Of a stretch of DNA of 64,000 nt, positions 34,511 to 43,419 are shown piece by piece. The stretch is taken from positions 172,307 to 236,306 of the forward strand of contig NZ_LRML01000008.1 of assembly GCF_001647285.1 (NCBI RefSeq). Direction: 5' to 3'. The notes under the pieces were generated by a model. The model did no database searches and was not told where the DNA came from. It saw only the letters and a program-made list of their open reading frames with translations. Each line of letters starts with the position of its first letter. The stretch's first letter is position 1. The position numbers and the translations under genes were made by a program. This stretch comes from Rufibacter roseus. Lineage in GTDB: Bacteria > Bacteroidota > Bacteroidia > Cytophagales > Hymenobacteraceae.

Positions 34511-34979
34511 GTTCTTTCGTTTTAGTTTTAACCGTACTAAGTACGATACGTCTCTTACGTAAGTGCAATATAAAAAGATATAGATACTTGTTTGTTTTAT
34601 GAAATTTGACAGGTGGTGATTATGTGTGATCATTATATAATGAGCTGTGTCTTAAATAAATAAAGCTAAAATTATGTTTAAGATTTCCGGTTTAAATTTT
34701 AGATAGTTAAAAGTAATTGTTGTAATAGTATAAATTTCAGATAATGATGTTTACTGTTTAAACAATGATTGTCACCATCACCAATTTATGCTCATTTTAA
34801 CTGTACTTGAATAAATTCCAGTAAAAAAGAATTAGAGGCACAAGAAGAAACTCGGGTTACTTCTTGTATATATTAGCGTATAAGCCGCAATAGGTAAGCA
34901 GATAATACTTATGTAAATCTGTTTTAAACCTGTTTTTTGAAAATTAAGCCCAAAACCACTTAGAGGGTACCGTTGAACC
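34511..34979. other. Intergenic region before lipid kinase gene
   Basis: No gene is seen. It holds a degenerate copy of the dispersed palindrome at 34919-34958 (TCTGTTTTAAACC...) just before the kinase start, and AT-rich sequence that may include promoters for the two divergent genes. Confidence 0.45.
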
Positions 34980-35861
34980 ATGGCTAAGATACTTTTTGCT
35001 ATAAACCCAATAGCTGGAGACATTGATAAAGAGGAGCTAGAGCAAGATATGTTTATCTTCTGCCAGCGGCAAAAGGTGGAGTCTATCTTTTTTAAAACAA
35101 CGGGACAGAAAGATGAAGAGCGCCTGCGGGAGCACATAGATTCTTTTCAACCTGATATAGTAGTGGCCGTTGGGGGAGATGGTACTGTAAACATGGTGGC
35201 TAAACTTCTAATTAACACCGCTATGGCATTAGCCATTATTCCGCAAGGTTCAGGTAACGGACTGTCTAAAGATCTGGATATACCGCAGGATTTTATTGAA
35301 GCCCTTGAGGTGATAAATCATTACAAAATAAAATCAATAGATACGCTGCTCGTGAATGAGGAGCCTTCCATCCATTTATGTGATCTAGGATTTAATGCGC
35401 TGGTGGTAAAGCAATTTAATGAAGGAGATACCCGTGGCCCCGGCGCTTATGCCTGGATTGCTTTACAGCAATTTATGGCCTATGAGCCCAAGAAGTATAC
35501 AGTTCTGATAGAAGGGAAAGAGGTTTTTTCAGGTGAGGCATTCATGGTAACTGTTACAAACGCGAAGGCATTTGGAAGTAATGCGGCTATCAATCCTAAC
35601 GGAGTGATTAATGACGGCTTGTTCGAGATATTTATACTGAAACCATTCCCCAAGACTGCCAGCTTGGGTATTCTATATCAGATGTATACCGAGAATATAG
35701 ATGAAAGTGAATTTACCCAAAAGTTTAGCTGTCAGGAAGCAACTATCATCAATCATTGCCGTGAAGTCTGCCACATAGACGGAGAGCCTGTACCTTGTTC
35801 AGAGGTAATTCATTTCAAGGTGTTGCCGAGCAGCCTTAAAGTAGTTTTGCCTGCAGAGTAA
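34980..35861 (+). CDS. Diacylglycerol kinase family protein (YegS-like lipid kinase)
   Basis: A 293-residue soluble or membrane-associated lipid kinase. The catalytic domain starts with FAINPIAGD and has the GGDGTVNMVAKLL nucleotide motif and PQGSGNGLSKDL. The C-terminal beta domain has DLGFNALVVKQFN and HIDGEPVPC, as in DgkB/YegS proteins. Substrates in the family are diacylglycerol, sphingosine-like bases or phosphatidylglycerol, so the exact lipid is open. It converges with the metallophosphatase gene 13 bp away. Confidence 0.9.
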   Translation: MAKILFAINPIAGDIDKEELEQDMFIFCQRQKVESIFFKTTGQKDEERLREHIDSFQPDIVVAVGGDGTVNMVAKLLINTAMALAIIPQGSGNGLSKDLDIPQDFIEALEVINHYKIKSIDTLLVNEEPSIHLCDLGFNALVVKQFNEGDTRGPGAYAWIALQQFMAYEPKKYTVLIEGKEVFSGEAFMVTVTNAKAFGSNAAINPNGVINDGLFEIFILKPFPKTASLGILYQMYTENIDESEFTQKFSCQEATIINHCREVCHIDGEPVPCSEVIHFKVLPSSLKVVLPAE

Positions 35862-35874
35862 CTATGGAATGGGC

Positions 35875-37068
35875 CTATGTTTTGTAGAGGCACTTCTGAA
35901 ATGCTATAATCGTTTTTTTTGGAGTCTCCTCTGAGGGTTCTAAAACGCGGAGCCATACAGAACCATCTTGATAATGGTCTAAGACCATGAAGCCTTTGTT
36001 TTCGTGACTGAAGGTTGCTTTGCCGCCCTTCGCTACAAAATTGGTTTTGCTGCCAGATCCGCTGACTGCGTAGTGGCCTCCTTTTACCTGAAAGTACTGC
36101 AGATTATGATCATGGCCGCCCACATAGAAGAAATTTGAGTACTGGTGAAGTAACTTAAGTATTTTCTTCCTAAAACGCTTAAATGGCGGGAAAGACATAT
36201 CTTCTGTAGCTCCAATGTATTTACGGTACAACCTAAACGCCAAGCCGGCCATGGGCAACGGCAACATAGCCTTTTTATTGATGAAGGTTAGCGGAAAGAG
36301 TTGCTGCTTTACAGTGAATTTACCACCGTGCAGAGCGTTGCTATACAATGGATGATGGGCGGCAATGATTACAAAGCGATGCTTGTTCTTTTCCAGAAGC
36401 AGTTGTAATGCAGAGAAGAACGCTTCGGGATTAGTCTCTTCCTGGTCCGGATACAGGCGGCGGGGCTTTTCTCCTTTTTGAACCCACCATTGTGTATTGA
36501 TGACAATGAGCAGCAAATGGTCATTGATTTCAAGGGGCACAGGACCTAATGTGGCATTTTTTGGTAAAAAAGCTAAAGGATCATTAAGAGCCTCGCAAAT
36601 AGTTCGCTCTTGCCGAAGGGCATACGTCAATCCGTTTCTGCGCCCTTTGTTCCAGTCATGATTTCCGCCAAGGTACACCACTTTGCCCTCGTAGCTTTTA
36701 AAGAGCTCTAGCTGGTAATATAGTTTTTGTAAGGCATTCTGATGGTGACGATGCCCCTCTGGCGGAAGACCAACCGGATATATATTATCTCCCAGAAAAA
36801 CTATAGTGCTTTTAGCGCCTTCTGTGTCTAGCCAGTCTTTGATTGACTGCATCACGCTGTCGGTCTCTACAGGGCCGGCATTTCCTATATCGCCCACTAA
36901 GGCTACAGAGTGTATTCTACTTTCAGTAGGAGGGGGCTGAATGGTTCGCCACCCAATATCAGCCAGACCATAAAAAGGTTTCTTTCGGTACTTACGCTCC
37001 CGCAGGTAGGACCAAACGGTGTATGCTGTGAACAGAACAAAAAAAGTCAGCGCAAGTTTTAGAATCAT
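35875..37068 (-). CDS. Membrane-anchored calcineurin-like phosphoesterase
   Basis: A 397-residue protein with one N-terminal helix (residues 1-18, ILKLALTFFVLFTAYTVW) and a metallophosphoesterase domain on the outer face. All five metal-binding motifs are present: LVGDIGN, LGDNIYPVG, GGNHDW, AAHHPLYS and GGHDHNLQYF. Substrate unknown, perhaps periplasmic phosphomono- or diesters. A family relationship with purple acid phosphatases is possible. Confidence 0.88.
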   Translation of the reverse strand: MILKLALTFFVLFTAYTVWSYLRERKYRKKPFYGLADIGWRTIQPPPTESRIHSVALVGDIGNAGPVETDSVMQSIKDWLDTEGAKSTIVFLGDNIYPVGLPPEGHRHHQNALQKLYYQLELFKSYEGKVVYLGGNHDWNKGRRNGLTYALRQERTICEALNDPLAFLPKNATLGPVPLEINDHLLLIVINTQWWVQKGEKPRRLYPDQEETNPEAFFSALQLLLEKNKHRFVIIAAHHPLYSNALHGGKFTVKQQLFPLTFINKKAMLPLPMAGLAFRLYRKYIGATEDMSFPPFKRFRKKILKLLHQYSNFFYVGGHDHNLQYFQVKGGHYAVSGSGSKTNFVAKGGKATFSHENKGFMVLDHYQDGSVWLRVLEPSEETPKKTIIAFQKCLYKT

Positions 37069-37177
37069 GATGTGGTGTTAGGCCTGGCTGCTCTTAGAAA
37101 CTTCTGTAACATCTAATCTTTAAAATAGAGTGTATGTTCTTTCTAAGATACCTACTTCTTAATACTGCATAAAAAGT

Positions 37178-37813
37178 TTAAAAGTTTGGAGGAGTCAAAT
37201 TCTTAAAATGGCCGTTCAGCTTAACCCGTTCCTTTAGCTTTTCTGTTTGCTGCACAACAGGCAAAATCTGCTGCAGATGAGATAAAATTATTTCTAACCG
37301 CTCGCTTTCTTTTAGACATTGCAGTAAGGCATATTCCTGCTCCAAGGTAAATCCTATGTGGTGGGCTATGTCATACGACCTGAAGTTGTCACCAAGCTTC
37401 AGCATAAGCGACTGAATGCTTAGAGCGCTGTAAAGTTCCTGTAGCATTTCCTTTACTTGTAAATGCTGCCATTCTGCATTGTCTTGCTCAGGTGTGAGAT
37501 CTTCAATTTCACCGGAAGGGTACAGTCTGTCTGGGGCCTGACGCTGGAAATCTTTGATTTTGAAAATGCCAAGTCCTTGGGTTTTTACATCCATCTCCCC
37601 GCCTGGGTATTTTTTCTCTATACCTAACAGCTTTATTTCTGTACCGTACTCACCAATGCCGCTGTTCAGGTATACCGGAATACCAAAAGTGGTGCCATTG
37701 GTATGGCTCTCTGTTATGAGCTGGCGGTAACGCATCTCAAAAATATGGATGTTCAATTTCTCTCCAGGATAAACAACAATGTTAAGGGGGAAAAGAGGCA
37801 GAAATCTGCTCAT
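37178..37813 (-). CDS. Lon N-terminal (substrate-binding) domain protein
   Basis: A 211-residue protein that matches only the N-terminal domain of Lon protease: FPLNIVVYPGEKLNIHIFEMRYRQL, with helical C-terminal part (about 120-211, EYALLQCLKESERLE). No ATPase or protease domain follows. Stand-alone Lon N-domain proteins are common in bacteria and function is unknown, perhaps as a substrate adaptor. Confidence 0.85.
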   Translation of the reverse strand: MSRFLPLFPLNIVVYPGEKLNIHIFEMRYRQLITESHTNGTTFGIPVYLNSGIGEYGTEIKLLGIEKKYPGGEMDVKTQGLGIFKIKDFQRQAPDRLYPSGEIEDLTPEQDNAEWQHLQVKEMLQELYSALSIQSLMLKLGDNFRSYDIAHHIGFTLEQEYALLQCLKESERLEIILSHLQQILPVVQQTEKLKERVKLNGHFKNLTPPNF

Positions 37814-37942
37814 ATGTAAAAAGGCAAGGTAGAGGCCACTAATTTATAATTATCAACTACACGCTGCCACTATTTGTTTATTTTTGTGGCTCCGGAAGTA
37901 AAGTTATAATATCTTATAAACTGGTTTTTAGGATGATATGAC

Positions 37943-37984
37943 TCTGTTTTAGAGTTGTTTTCAGAAAAATGGCTCTAAAACAGA
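37943..37984. repeat. Dispersed palindrome, full copy 4 (covaried)
   Basis: A 12-bp perfect outer stem TCTGTTTTAGAG/CTCTAAAACAGA. The GAG/CTC pair replaces the usual GGC/GCC, another compensating change. Located upstream of mtgA. Confidence 0.75.
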
Positions 37985-38050
37985 AATAACTGAGCATTTC
38001 TGGTTCTGAATAAAAAATTAAAGTAAAAAACTGTAGAAACTAGGTCAGGC

Positions 38051-38776
38051 ATGTCAGGCAAGCAAATCAATTTTACTTTTAAAGAAGTTCTCAGGGTATT
38101 CTGGAAGCTTTGCCTGAGCCTTTTTTTGATTTCTATTCTATGGGTATTGGCCTATCGTTGGCTAGATCCACCGGTCACGTTGCACATGCTGAGCAAACGG
38201 TCAGAACCTTCGCCAAAGACAGAGCAGGTAGAGGTAATTCAATATAAGTTTGTAGAGTTAGAAGATATGTCGCTACAGCTTCCGTTGGCTGCTATTGCTG
38301 CAGAAGACCAACTGTTTCTGGTGCATAGCGGGTTCGATTTTGAGGCTATAAAGAAGGCATTTCAAACCAACATGTCCGGAAAAAAAACAGTAGGGGGCAG
38401 CACCATTAGTCAGCAGGTAGCAAAAAATGTTTTTCTGTGGCACGGGCGTAGCTATGTTAGAAAAGGCGTTGAAATGTATTTTACTTTTCTCATAGAACTG
38501 CTGTGGGGGAAAGAGCGGATAATGGAGGTTTACTTGAATATTGCTGAAATGGGAGACCATATTTTTGGCGTACACGCTGCCAGCAAGAAGTTCTTTAACA
38601 TAACCCCAGATAAAGTAGGCCGGCAGCAGGCGGCTTTGTTGGCAGCGGTGTTGCCTAACCCAATTAAATTTTCTGCGGCAAAACCCTCTGGCTATACCTT
38701 GCGCCGTCGCAGGAACATTGTGCGCAACATGAACCGACTTGGCGGTACTGATTATATAAAAACTTGGATGAAATGA
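38051..38776 (+). CDS. mtgA: Monofunctional peptidoglycan glycosyltransferase (MtgA)
   Basis: A 241-residue inner-membrane enzyme that polymerises lipid II into glycan chains. It has one N-terminal helix (about 17-37) and the GT51 domain: AAEDQLFLVHSGFD (catalytic Glu), GGSTISQQVAKNVFL, ERIMEVYLNIAEMG and the final AALLAAVLPNPIKFSA. It lacks a transpeptidase domain, as expected for MtgA. The downstream DUF4440-like gene starts by overlapping its stop (ATGA). Confidence 0.95.
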   Translation: MSGKQINFTFKEVLRVFWKLCLSLFLISILWVLAYRWLDPPVTLHMLSKRSEPSPKTEQVEVIQYKFVELEDMSLQLPLAAIAAEDQLFLVHSGFDFEAIKKAFQTNMSGKKTVGGSTISQQVAKNVFLWHGRSYVRKGVEMYFTFLIELLWGKERIMEVYLNIAEMGDHIFGVHAASKKFFNITPDKVGRQQAALLAAVLPNPIKFSAAKPSGYTLRRRRNIVRNMNRLGGTDYIKTWMK

Positions 38777-39234
38777 GAAACAGTGCCTATCTGACCGCCG
38801 TATGCCATGTTCTTCTCCCGGCTTTTTTCTTGTTGGTTAGCCAAAGTTGTAGTCCTAAGTTGCAGGCTAGACAGTATTATAAGGAGATTTCAGCCATTAT
38901 GCTGCGTCAGAGCGAAGCTTGGAACCGCGGAGATTTAGAGGCTTTCATGGAGCCTTACTGGCAATCAGATTCATTAGTGTTTATTGGTAAAAATGGCCCC
39001 ACATACGGCTGGAACCAAACTCTGCAAAACTATAAAAGAGGGTATCCTACTCCAGAGGCAATGGGTAAGCTCACTTTTACTTTGTTGCGTACTGATATCA
39101 TCAGCAAAGACGGACTATTCGTAATTGGTAAATGGCACCTTCGCCGCACTATTGGTGACCTTGAAGGCCATTTTTCGCTTGTTTTCCGGAAAATAGGCGG
39201 AAAATGGAAAATAGTAGCCGATCATTCTTCTTAG
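38773..39234 (+). CDS. DUF4440/SnoaL-like lipoprotein
   Basis: A 153-residue lipoprotein with a lipobox (LLVSQSCSPK) and an NTF2-like cone domain (SEAWNRGDLEAFMEPYWQSDSLVF, YKRGYPTPEAMG, FVIGKWHLRRT, FSLVFRKIGGKWKIVADHSS). NTF2-like folds bind small ligands or act as ketosteroid isomerase-like enzymes; none is shown. The ATG at 38773 is preferred to the TTG at 38764 because it overlaps the mtgA stop by 4 bp and gives a clean signal peptide. Confidence 0.85.
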   Translation: MRNSAYLTAVCHVLLPAFFLLVSQSCSPKLQARQYYKEISAIMLRQSEAWNRGDLEAFMEPYWQSDSLVFIGKNGPTYGWNQTLQNYKRGYPTPEAMGKLTFTLLRTDIISKDGLFVIGKWHLRRTIGDLEGHFSLVFRKIGGKWKIVADHSS

Positions 39235-39240
39235 TGAGTC

Positions 39241-39304
39241 CTGAGTCTTGGGTAAAGAAATTAAACGTGCACTTGAGCTTTATAATTCATAACTCAAGAC
39301 TCAG
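39241..39304. terminator. Inverted repeat between convergent genes
   Basis: CTGAGTCTTG (39241-39250) pairs perfectly with CAAGACTCAG (39295-39304), with an inner CTTGAG/CTCAAG pair. It overlaps the stop of the APP1-like gene. The large loop makes terminator function less certain. Confidence 0.45.
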
Positions 39305-40499
39305 AGCTTTTTCTCCTGGTGTCTTTGCTAATAGGAGCGGGAGCTTGTTGTGTGGCTGTTCCAGGGGCATCGCTTTGGTCTATTACTGCCTGCTCTTCTA
39401 CTTTTTCTACTTCGTCATGGAAAATATATCCATTTTGGGCAGCGTGTTGGGCGGCTTCAGCAGTGTCTTTCACCAGAATCATTTCTACGGTTTCCTTTAG
39501 CTCTTCCTGTACCTCCTGAACTATTTTGGCACGATCAGGCAAGTTTACATCTCTTATATAAGAGCAGATAATCCGACCTGGAAACTCTTTAATGACTTCA
39601 CGGTAAATTTTAGGGTCTTCTTGTCCGCTGTCGCCAATCAAGATAAAGTTAAGGTGAGGGTAAGTGAGCAATATATTTTTTATCTCCTTAAACTTATGGC
39701 TCATGTGGTCAGACCCAAAGAACTTGTTTTGCATAAGCCCAAAGTCACGGAGCAGAAGAGGGCCAGCCGGTATGTCGTGAATGTCTAAAAAATCGTGCAG
39801 TAGGTCGTACAGGTTCCAGGGGCTGCTGCTCACGTAAAAGAAGGGGTTGTTACGTTTGCCATTGCGGCCTAGTTGCAGCGAACGGTAGAAAGCAGACACT
39901 CCCGCAAATGGTAATCTAGTGCGGGCATTGTTCATAAACGTGTGCTGCGACATTTTTATCAAATCTGTAGCAGAGGTGAGCACAATGGTATCATCAATAT
40001 CTGAGATGATGCCGTATTCAGCGTCTGGGGGCGGAACAAGTACATGTGCTTCTGCCTTTACTCCGGGTTCAAATGATGATATGTTGGCATGAGTTAATTC
40101 AATCTCTACCTCATGCCAAATATCATCTAATTTAAGAGGTGCTTTAGGTTCAAGATTCAGTACATAATAACCCTCTCTGTCAGTGACTACCTGGTAATGC
40201 TGCTCGTTGAAAGACACCTGTAACACGGCATCGCGTACCTCGTCGCTTTCAAAACGGCGGTACATGTTCAGTAGGTTTTTCCAGAGGGTGTCATTTTCGG
40301 CTGCGGAAGAAATTCCTTTGTCTGCCAGAACTCGGCCTTTTACATATAGCCGGTTCACAGTACCATAGCTGCGGTAAGGCACAATATGCAAGGGTTTGTA
40401 CAGGCCCAGGCGGTTGCGCAGACGTTGCATGAACAGGTCAAAGGTGTCATCAGCTTTTTCTAAGGATGCTCCCAGGCGTTTTTTCCAGTCTTGGCTCAT
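39294..40499 (-). CDS. APP1-type phosphatase (DUF2183, HAD superfamily)
   Basis: A 401-residue protein with an N-terminal beta-rich part (about 1-165) and the APP1 catalytic domain: GIISDIDDTIVLTSATD (DxDxT nucleophile), VSSSPWNLYDLLHDFL and ILIGDSGQEDPKIY. In yeast App1 is a phosphatidate phosphatase that makes diacylglycerol. The bacterial substrate is not shown. The 60-residue C-terminal tail (PGTATQQAPAP...) is low complexity. No signal peptide, so cytosolic or peripheral. Confidence 0.87.
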   Translation of the reverse strand: MSQDWKKRLGASLEKADDTFDLFMQRLRNRLGLYKPLHIVPYRSYGTVNRLYVKGRVLADKGISSAAENDTLWKNLLNMYRRFESDEVRDAVLQVSFNEQHYQVVTDREGYYVLNLEPKAPLKLDDIWHEVEIELTHANISSFEPGVKAEAHVLVPPPDAEYGIISDIDDTIVLTSATDLIKMSQHTFMNNARTRLPFAGVSAFYRSLQLGRNGKRNNPFFYVSSSPWNLYDLLHDFLDIHDIPAGPLLLRDFGLMQNKFFGSDHMSHKFKEIKNILLTYPHLNFILIGDSGQEDPKIYREVIKEFPGRIICSYIRDVNLPDRAKIVQEVQEELKETVEMILVKDTAEAAQHAAQNGYIFHDEVEKVEEQAVIDQSDAPGTATQQAPAPISKDTRRKSSES

Positions 40500-40585
40500 G
40501 TGTAGAAGTATGTATATCTTTTCCTACGGATATAGCTATTTAGAGATATATATTAATGGATTTTTATCTACCTCTTGTGCTTCTT

Positions 40586-41428
40586 TTACCTCAGCAACTG
40601 TTTGAACTGTTCATAATTGGAACTACCTGATCTGGTGGTAGCACAGCCTTCTTGCTGCGCTTTTGTCTGGATATTTTGTACGCGGTTTCCTGGTGAAGGG
40701 TGGGTGCTAAGAAATTCAGGAGGATTGCCTCTTTGCTCCGCATTCTGCATTTTCTGAAAGAATCCGGCTGCACCATCACAGGCGTAGTAATCTGTACCAC
40801 CTAAATACAGTACCGAATAATCATCTGATTCCCTTTCATAGTCGCGGCTAAACTTAAGCCCCGCCAGCTGACCAATGATCTGCCCAGTTATTCTTTCCAG
40901 TTCTCCTGAGTTGTCTCCCAAGGCCAGAGACAAAAGAAAAGAAATGCCGTATTGTTTTTGCAGCTGTTTAATGGTATGCCTCTGGTCTGCGTGGGCTATT
41001 TCATGCCCTAATACGCCTGCCAGTTGATCTTCTGAGTCTAAGTATTGAATGAGTCCAGTAAACACATAGATGTGCCCTCCGGGCGTGGCAAAAGCATTTA
41101 GGTTGTCAGGGTCCTTGATCAATTTAACATCCCAGGCAAAATCATCGCGGTGAGTAACCTGCCCTGAATTAAGAAGGCGCTCCACAATTTTATCTAGATA
41201 AGCATAGGCTCTTCTTGTGTTAGGGTTAGAAGAGTTGCGCTCTAGTAGCTGCCCTTTTGCCCGGTAGGTTGAGTCAACCTGTCGAGCTACCTGCTGGCCC
41301 AACGCAATGTCATCTTCAATAGAGAAGAAAACGTGGTCGCCGTTCTTGTCTGTGCCACAACCACCTAATAACAGCAGGGGCGGCACAAATAGAAAAAATA
41401 GTATTCTGGCTGTGGAAGTAAAAGTCAT
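40586..41428 (-). CDS. M48-family metalloprotease lipoprotein
   Basis: A 280-residue zinc protease with a lipobox (LLLLGGCGTD) and the active-site HEIAHADQRH; the second Glu ligand is in the YERESDDYSVLYL region. The conserved STHPSPGNRVQNI follows, as in BepA-like periplasmic M48 proteases that process outer-membrane proteins. The start at 41428 (MTFTSTARILFFLF) is chosen because it begins the signal; the in-frame ATG at 41485 would add 19 polar residues. Stand-alone gene. Confidence 0.9.
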   Translation of the reverse strand: MTFTSTARILFFLFVPPLLLLGGCGTDKNGDHVFFSIEDDIALGQQVARQVDSTYRAKGQLLERNSSNPNTRRAYAYLDKIVERLLNSGQVTHRDDFAWDVKLIKDPDNLNAFATPGGHIYVFTGLIQYLDSEDQLAGVLGHEIAHADQRHTIKQLQKQYGISFLLSLALGDNSGELERITGQIIGQLAGLKFSRDYERESDDYSVLYLGGTDYYACDGAAGFFQKMQNAEQRGNPPEFLSTHPSPGNRVQNIQTKAQQEGCATTRSGSSNYEQFKQLLR

Positions 41429-41543
41429 AAGTTCTGGAAGCGTATCAGAAAAGTAAAATAAACAAAACCTTCTACGCATAAACAATGCATTAGGTAGAAC
41501 CGGATCAGAAGGAGTAGAGTACCTCCACAGGGTGATAGTAATC

Positions 41544-41582
41544 TTTTTAGGTATGTTTTCATAAAATCAGGTCTAAAACAGC
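41544..41582. repeat. Degenerate copy of the dispersed palindrome
   Basis: TTTTTAGG...CCTAAAACAG type arms are present but imperfect, upstream of the topoisomerase gene. Confidence 0.45.
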
Positions 41583-41634
41583 ACAACCTTTAACCACTGG
41601 CAAAGTTTAAGGATGAATACTTTACATCTCCTGT

Positions 41635-42699
41635 ATGGAAAACAGTCTTTTTTCAGAAGTTAAACCCGCCGATGTGGCTCGTCAGGCAGGCTTGCGCTAT
41701 ATACCAGATACAAAGCCTGGCCTAAGTAGGCGACAGAAGGGCAAAAAGTTTGAGTTTTTTGACGCTAAAGGAGAAAAGATAACAGATGAAAAAGTATTAG
41801 AGCGCATAAATAAACTGGTGATTCCGCCTGCCTGGACTGATGTCTGGATCTGCCCTTCACCCAACGGTCATATTCAAGCCACCGGCCGAGACGATAAAGG
41901 CAGAAAACAATACCTTTACCATGCGCAATGGCAGGAAGCCAGAAGCCTCACTAAGTTTGGGAAGATGCTGGCCTTCGGCAAGGCGTTGCCTAAAATACGG
42001 GAGCAGGTAGAGAAAGACCTTCGGCTAAAGAAACTGGAGAAAAGGAAAGTGCTGGCGGTGGTTGTTGAGCTGCTGGATAATTCTTTTATAAGAATTGGAA
42101 ATCGCCATTATGCAAAATCAAACAAGTCTTACGGACTAACCACGCTAAGAGACCGCCACGTTAAGGTTGAGGGAGATAACCTGCGGATTGAGTTTGTAGG
42201 CAAGAAAGGAGTGAAGCATGAAATCAGCATTAAAGACCGACGCCTAGCCCGGCTTGTGAAACAATGCCAAGACATACCGGGCTATGATTTGTTTCAGTAT
42301 TACGACGAAGATGGGGATCGCCAGCCCATTGAGTCAGGTGATGTGAACGATTATTTGCGGGAGCTCTGCCAAGACGACTTCACCGCAAAAGATTTCAGAA
42401 CTTGGGGCGGAACCGTGATGATGGTGGAGTGTCTGGAGCAAATTATTGATGAAAACCCCGAGATTGAGAAGGAAAAATCAGTGAAAGAGGCTGCTAAATT
42501 GGTAGCTAAAGAATTAGGCAACACCCCAACCGTTTGCAGTAAATACTATATACATCCTGAGATTGTGAGCTTATTCAAGGATGATAAATTGGTGGAATAC
42601 CTAAGAAAGCATGACGCTAAAAAACGTAAAGTAAACCCGTATTTAAGCCGAACCGAGGAGTTTGTCATTGAGATGTTAAAGGAGGTGAAGGAGGGGTAA
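41635..42699 (+). CDS. DNA topoisomerase IB
   Basis: A 354-residue type IB (poxvirus-like bacterial) topoisomerase that relaxes supercoils by a 3'-phosphotyrosine intermediate. The N-terminal domain binds DNA (VIPPAWTDVWICPSPNGHIQATGRD). The catalytic domain has LLDNSFIRIGNRHYAKSNKSYGLTTL, FRTWGGTVMM and the active-site Tyr in VCSKYYIHPEIV (near 302). It is of the usual bacterial length. No partner gene. Confidence 0.93.
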   Translation: MENSLFSEVKPADVARQAGLRYIPDTKPGLSRRQKGKKFEFFDAKGEKITDEKVLERINKLVIPPAWTDVWICPSPNGHIQATGRDDKGRKQYLYHAQWQEARSLTKFGKMLAFGKALPKIREQVEKDLRLKKLEKRKVLAVVVELLDNSFIRIGNRHYAKSNKSYGLTTLRDRHVKVEGDNLRIEFVGKKGVKHEISIKDRRLARLVKQCQDIPGYDLFQYYDEDGDRQPIESGDVNDYLRELCQDDFTAKDFRTWGGTVMMVECLEQIIDENPEIEKEKSVKEAAKLVAKELGNTPTVCSKYYIHPEIVSLFKDDKLVEYLRKHDAKKRKVNPYLSRTEEFVIEMLKEVKEG

Positions 42700-42732
42700 A
42701 ATGCGAGCAGCTGAAAAGAATCCAGCAGATTT

Positions 42733-42774
42733 GCTGTTTTAGACCTGTTTTTGAAAAATTACACCTAAAACAGG
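42733..42774. repeat. Dispersed palindrome, full copy 5
   Basis: CTGTTTTAG (42734-42742) and CTAAAACAG (42765-42773) enclose a CTGTTTTTGAAAAAT centre, between topoisomerase IB and the GNAT gene. Confidence 0.7.
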
Positions 42775-42846
42775 AAAGGCGGGCAAATAACAAAGCTGTC
42801 AAATAAGCTTTATCTTAGGAGGCTAATACTCAAAAAAATATTACAC

Positions 42847-43362
42847 ATGTTTGTAATAGAGACACCTAGGCTAAAGATTCTACCTCTTACCGCTGAACAG
42901 TTGAAGTTATATTCCCTGAACAACGGTTCTTTAGAGGCTGCACTTGGTACAGAATATCAGCTCAGGGATATTTCATTTGATTTGAAACACACCCTAGAAA
43001 ATTACTTCCTACCGCTGGTCAGCACCCACTCAGATCAATACTATTTTTATACTCTTTGGACAATGGTTCTGAAAGAACAGAATCAACTGGTAGGAGACCT
43101 CTGTTTTAAAGGTCCGCCTACTGAGGAGGGGCAAGTAGAGATTGGTTATGGAACGTATCCTGAGCACCAGGGCAAAGGACTCATGACCGAGGCTATAGCC
43201 GCCTTATTACAATGGTGCAAAACAAACCCAAATATCAATCTTGTATTGGCCCAAACAGAAACGGACAATCTAGCCTCAGAAAAGATACTGCAGAAGAATA
43301 ATTTCCGAAGGTACCATCAAGGGCAAGACGACAGCTGGTGGGAAATAAAGGTAGACTCGTAA
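42847..43362 (+). CDS. GNAT-family N-acetyltransferase
   Basis: A 171-residue acetyltransferase of the RimJ/RimL subgroup (IETPRLKILPLTAEQLKLYS start). The acetyl-CoA loop is GTYPEHQGKGLMTEAIAALL (near 109-128), followed by AQTETDNLASEKILQKNNFRR. Substrate unknown (small molecule or protein N-terminus). The 58-bp gap to the convergent downstream gene shows no terminator. Confidence 0.88.
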   Translation: MFVIETPRLKILPLTAEQLKLYSLNNGSLEAALGTEYQLRDISFDLKHTLENYFLPLVSTHSDQYYFYTLWTMVLKEQNQLVGDLCFKGPPTEEGQVEIGYGTYPEHQGKGLMTEAIAALLQWCKTNPNINLVLAQTETDNLASEKILQKNNFRRYHQGQDDSWWEIKVDS

Positions 43363-43419
43363 GACGAAAACATTTTATAATTAGAGAATGCTTGCTGGGT
43401 ATATTGATCTGTACATTAC

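Noticed and set aside
34304..34633. Long 109-residue start for the small membrane protein
   Set aside because: The first 41 residues lack a signal-like sequence and the second ATG gives a clean two-helix protein.
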